Assembly: GCA_910587555.1 (NCBI GenBank)
Contig: CAJULV010000023.1
Span: 1 to 42,532, forward strand
Direction: 5' to 3'
Origin: an uncultured Acetatifactor sp.
Lineage (GTDB): Bacteria; Bacillota; Clostridia; Lachnospirales; Lachnospiraceae
DNA: 42,532 nucleotides
Below, piece after piece: positions 39,799-42,532 of this stretch. Numbering within the stretch: the stretch's first letter is position 1; each line of letters begins with the position of its first letter. Position numbers and translations under genes: made by a program. The notes below the pieces were generated by a model that was not told the origin of the DNA, did no database searches, and saw nothing but the letters and a program-made list of their open reading frames with translations.

Positions 39799-39828
39799 AA
39801 AAAAAACAGGAGCCCCGAAGGGCTCCTG
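39799..39828 (-). terminator. Terminator of the ABC exporter operon
   Basis: CAGGAGCCC (39807-39815) and GGGCTCCTG (39820-39828) form a perfect 9-bp stem with a CGAA/TTCG tetraloop. On the minus strand eight T follow (39799-39806). It lies 220 nt past the permease stop. The surrounding gap (39681-40046) has no gene I can support. Confidence 0.9.
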
Positions 39829-39996
39829 CCAAAAAAGGAAGGGAGTAAAATAAAAGAAAACATGAAGAAAAATATATGTAAAACTGCTATGCAGTGTCGC
39901 TGGTAGCCGGAGCTGACAGAACCCTGACAGGTTTCGAAAGAATTCAACAGCTCCTTTGTTTATGAATCTATCATACTCAAAAAATGTGTCCAAAGT

Positions 39997-40025
39997 TTGA
40001 CATCAGACTTAAGGAATTATAAAAT
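39997..40025 (+). promoter_or_regulatory. Consensus-like plus-strand promoter facing the permease 3' end
   Basis: TTGACA (39997-40002), 17-bp spacer, TAAAAT (40020-40025), with a second TATAAT at 40031-40036. It points into the 3' end of the oppositely oriented permease gene and no plus-strand gene follows. It could make an antisense RNA or be a remnant. Confidence 0.5.
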
Positions 40026-40046
40026 CTTTGTATAATAGTTGTATAG

Positions 40047-41624
40047 TCACCTGATCCTGCCTTTATTTCCCAGATTCATCCCCCAGGTTCCAAGCACCAG
40101 CACTGCCGTCAGGACACCATACACCAAATAGCTGGAAATCCCCGGCACGGTCATCAAAATCATAATGGGAACAACTGCCGTCACCATAATCGCCAGCATG
40201 CTCACCATACTGGAAGCGCTTTGCTTCACCACCCTAACCTCACTCTCCCATTCCATCAGAGGCAGCAATTCATTCACCGCAAGCCCCAGCCTGGCGCCGA
40301 AGACAATATAAACCGCCGGAACCGCCAGCAGGCAGACAGCGTCCGCCCATCCCGGCCTCAGGGCAATCAGTACCAATACCTCTGACACCAGGTAAAAAGG
40401 CAAAGCCACCAGCACATTGGCAGCCACCTTGCTCCGAACCATATCCCGCCTGGTCACCGGCAGGGTCTGCAGCATCCACCACTGTTTCCCCTCCATGGAG
40501 ATGGAACAGGCCGTCATGGGCATCATCATGGGAATGCATCCCAAAAGGATTGGCAAAGCCCTCCCCACCACGCCGGGAATCCCGATGTTCTGTTCAATGG
40601 TCTGAAAATCCAGAACCAGAATCGCCACGGCCATGAGTACCATCAGCACTTCCCCCGCCAATGTATTGACCACATATACGGTGGAGGAAAAATAATGCCG
40701 AAGCTCCCGCTCCACCATGGTTCCCAGGAGAGATTTTGCCTGAAGCGCCTTCATCCGGTAATTGCCCCTGGCTTCCCTAGCACTTAAAAGTGTGCATATA
40801 TTAACGTAAAAATGCTGCAAAATCTCCAGAAAAAGGAGAAAGCTTCCCAGTGATACACCCAGGAACAATACCAGCTTCCCTATGTCTCCGAAAACCATGG
40901 CATCCGCCACCCAGACAGCAGGGGGATACACATTGCGGATCTGTGCCTCCAAAACCGCACTCACCTGCTCTGCCACAGCATTCAGCTGGCTCTCATCCAT
41001 CCCGCCCATCCCCATGCTGCCCACCATAATAAAGCAGATAAATGTCAGCGTAAGCAAAATGGCCGCCAGGTTCTTATGCCTCCACCGGCTTGCAATGCCT
41101 GCAATCAACGCCCCCACAACGGAAGCCGCCGTCATGGGCATCAATGGCAGAAAGATGCCGGCCGCCAGCCCTGCTCCCCAGAAAAAAAGCCCGGGGCGCA
41201 CCATGACCCCGTACACCACCATGCCCGGCAGCAGCACCAGCAGTCCCAGCAGCATATCCGTAATGTACATGGAAAGAAAACGACTGACAATGACGGCCCG
41301 CACTGTCACAGGCATGGCAATCTGCTTCTCATATACTTTCCGGTCAAACAATACAGGCCCTGCCTTAAACACCGTGAAAAAAAATACCAGCAGCGACACT
41401 GCCATGCCCAGAATCGCCGGGACGAACTGCCCCATGCCCATAGCTACCAGGCCAAAGCTCAAAAGTCCCACATACCCTGCCAGCATCACGATCAGCAGAA
41501 GCCAAAGCACTGCCATAAAACCTGCTTTTACCCGCTTCCGGGTATCCTTTGTGAAACGCAGTTCGTTCAAACCGAACATTCCGTACAGGGAAATCTTTGT
41601 CAACAGCCTAATCTGCCTCATCAT
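40047..41624 (-). CDS. ABC-2 type exporter permease (large, 525 aa)
   Basis: Polytopic membrane protein with about 12 hydrophobic segments, for example FMAVLWLLLIVMLAGYVGLLSF (~35-57), AILGMAVSLLVFFFTV, MLLGLLVLLPGMVVYGV, NLAAILLTLTFICFIMVGS and SMLAIMVTAVVPIMILMTVPG. It resembles the large one-piece ABC-2 permeases paired with a single ATPase in Firmicutes. The conserved start NELRFTKDTRKRVK and internal EGKQWWMLQTLPVTRRDMVRSKV segment support this. It overlaps the ATPase gene by 17 nt, with GGAGGT 9 nt before ATG 41624. The substrate is unknown. Confidence 0.82.
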   Translation of the reverse strand: MMRQIRLLTKISLYGMFGLNELRFTKDTRKRVKAGFMAVLWLLLIVMLAGYVGLLSFGLVAMGMGQFVPAILGMAVSLLVFFFTVFKAGPVLFDRKVYEKQIAMPVTVRAVIVSRFLSMYITDMLLGLLVLLPGMVVYGVMVRPGLFFWGAGLAAGIFLPLMPMTAASVVGALIAGIASRWRHKNLAAILLTLTFICFIMVGSMGMGGMDESQLNAVAEQVSAVLEAQIRNVYPPAVWVADAMVFGDIGKLVLFLGVSLGSFLLFLEILQHFYVNICTLLSAREARGNYRMKALQAKSLLGTMVERELRHYFSSTVYVVNTLAGEVLMVLMAVAILVLDFQTIEQNIGIPGVVGRALPILLGCIPMMMPMTACSISMEGKQWWMLQTLPVTRRDMVRSKVAANVLVALPFYLVSEVLVLIALRPGWADAVCLLAVPAVYIVFGARLGLAVNELLPLMEWESEVRVVKQSASSMVSMLAIMVTAVVPIMILMTVPGISSYLVYGVLTAVLVLGTWGMNLGNKGRIR

Positions 41625-42330
41625 GATGGGTTACCTCCATAAATACATCTTCCAGGGACTTATCCCCGGTAAGCTCTTTGGTAGCGCCCTCCGCCACCAG
41701 CTTCCCTGCCGAAATCACGGCAATGCGGTTGCACAGCTTCTCCGCCACCTCCAGTACATGAGTGGAGAAAAAGATAGCGCTCCCCCTTTCACATAGAGCA
41801 TGCATCTTGCCTTTCAGAATCAGGGATGCCTCCGGGTCCAGCCCCACAAAGGGCTCATCCAGGATCAACAGCTTAGGCTCGTGAAGCAGCGCCCCGATCA
41901 GCACCAGTTTCTGCCGCATGCCGTGGGAATAGGTGGAGACCAGATCTCCCAGAACCGGAAAGATTCCGAATTCCTCCGCCTCTCTGCGGATCCGCTCTTC
42001 CCGCACCTTTCCCGGCACCTGGTATATATCCGCGATAAAGTTCAGATACTGGATCCCTGTCAGATATTCGTAGATATCCGGATTGTCCGGAATATAGGCA
42101 CAGACCTTCTTGCAGGCCAGCGGCTGGGTACGCACATCCTTCCCGTCCACCCGGATCTCCCCCTTCTCATACTCGTGGATCCCCACCACGGCTTTGATGG
42201 TGGTAGTCTTCCCTGCGCCGTTGTGGCCGATGAATCCATAGATATCCCCGGCTCGAACTGTCAGGGACAGATTGTCCACTGCGGTCTTGCCGCCCTTGTA
42301 GGTCTTTGTGAGATTTTTGATTTCAAGCAT
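41608..42330 (-). CDS. ABC exporter ATP-binding protein
   Basis: 240 residues from ATG 42330 (ataggagg upstream). Walker A GHNGAGKTT at 35-43, Q-loop replaced by AYIPDNPDIYEYLT (~78-91, usual in this subfamily), signature YSHGMRQK at 134-141, Walker B LLILDEP at 154-160, H-loop STHVLEVAE after 185. It energises the following permease. A TATAAT lies directly before the ribosome binding site (42346-42351), but no -35 box matches it, so the true promoter is probably further up, in or beyond the tandem repeat. Confidence 0.88.
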   Translation of the reverse strand: MLEIKNLTKTYKGGKTAVDNLSLTVRAGDIYGFIGHNGAGKTTTIKAVVGIHEYEKGEIRVDGKDVRTQPLACKKVCAYIPDNPDIYEYLTGIQYLNFIADIYQVPGKVREERIRREAEEFGIFPVLGDLVSTYSHGMRQKLVLIGALLHEPKLLILDEPFVGLDPEASLILKGKMHALCERGSAIFFSTHVLEVAEKLCNRIAVISAGKLVAEGATKELTGDKSLEDVFMEVTHHDEAD

Positions 42331-42351
42331 TGTATGGTTCCTCCTATTATA

Positions 42352-42532
42352 GTTCCGCATCTGCCGGTCTGTGCCCTTTTCAGCAGAGGATTTCCGGCCG
42401 CTTAATTCGTGCGTCCGTAATTCCTCTGGGGCACCTCTCCGGCTTCTGCTGGTTTTTCGTTCCGCATTCGCCAGACGGTGCCCTTTTCAGCAGAGGATTT
42501 CCGGCCGCTTAATTCGTGCGTCCGTAATTCCT
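42352..42532. repeat. About 107-bp tandem repeat upstream of the ABC exporter
   Basis: A 55-bp block (GTGCCCTTTTCAGCAGAGGA... to ...CGTAATTCCT) at 42371-42425 is repeated exactly at 42478-42532, and the preceding GTTCCGCAT segments (42352-42360, 42459-42467) keep the same 107-bp period with some divergence between. The array runs off the window edge, so copy number is unknown. Confidence 0.9.

Noticed and set aside
39862..39906. 14-codon plus-strand ORF MKKNICKTAMQCRW
   Set aside because: A ribosome binding site is present but it is too short to support without conservation, and there is no nearby gene for it to lead.
39675..39947. 90-codon minus-strand ORF starting TTG after AAAGGAG
   Set aside because: It reads straight through a perfect intrinsic terminator and resembles no protein; the hydrophobic stretch comes from T-rich terminator DNA.

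Overview
The window looks like a chromosome segment of a strictly anaerobic, gut-type Clostridia, most likely Lachnospiraceae (Clostridium cluster XIVa). This is judged from moderate-to-high G+C, strong AGGAGG-type ribosome binding sites, a maltodextrin/glycogen regulon under a LacI-type regulator, a His-less HPr-like protein, the YitT, Rrf2 and CmpB families, and the agmatine plus carboxynorspermidine route to polyamines. Species cannot be named from the sequence alone. I saw no tRNA, rRNA or CRISPR.

Layout. (1) 1-2443: decaying Tn7-like transposon (compact TnsA, deleted and frameshifted TnsB, TnsC stub) whose tnsA-side end lies just past the 3' end of guaA, as Tn7 lies against glmS. (2) 2531-3823: guaA, lacking most of its glutamine amidotransferase domain. 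(3) 4128-8262: response regulator with a 13-residue repeat tract, ABC exporter ATPase and permease, and histidine kinase, resembling a self-immunity/detoxification module. (4) 8293-9915: ECF-like sigma factor with a very long C-terminal extension. (5) 10106-23238, minus strand: maltodextrin locus malE-malF-malG-pulA-malQ-debranching enzyme-HAD-GH31 glucosidase, ending at a terminator; the LacI-type regulator (23674-24666) is divergent from malE. malE is split by a G8 homopolymer. No transporter ATPase gene is present here.

(6) 24673-28257, minus strand: phospholipid genes, psd and pssA, then a lipid flippase-like protein and a PAP2 phosphatase, each pair with its own promoter. (7) 28488-32123, minus strand: YitT protein, 41-residue membrane peptide, amylosucrase-type GH13 enzyme, and a His-less HPr-like protein. 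(8) 32457-35851, plus strand: tocopherol-cyclase-like protein, 47-residue small protein, Rrf2 regulator and duplicated CmpB-type membrane protein. (9) 35852-39680: polyamine locus, aguB and aguA (minus, preceded by a coupled 45-residue ORF) divergent from nspC (plus). (10) 40047-42330: ABC exporter permease and ATPase, preceded by a roughly 107-bp tandem repeat at the window edge.

The genes mainly describe a saccharolytic anaerobe. MalEFG imports maltodextrin; PulA, the GH133-type debranching enzyme, MalQ and the GH31 enzyme would turn imported dextrins or stored glycogen into glucose and short glucans. The most unusual signals are non-coding. Two tiny elements (31 and 59 bp) share GTAACAGTTC termini, each flanked by a perfect 8-bp direct repeat, which fits IS66-type transposition. 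There is also a 157-bp inverted-repeat element, the Tn7-like end repeats beside guaA, and simple-sequence tracts (GGAT x3, G8, 39-bp and 36-bp coding repeats) that could change reading frame or protein length.
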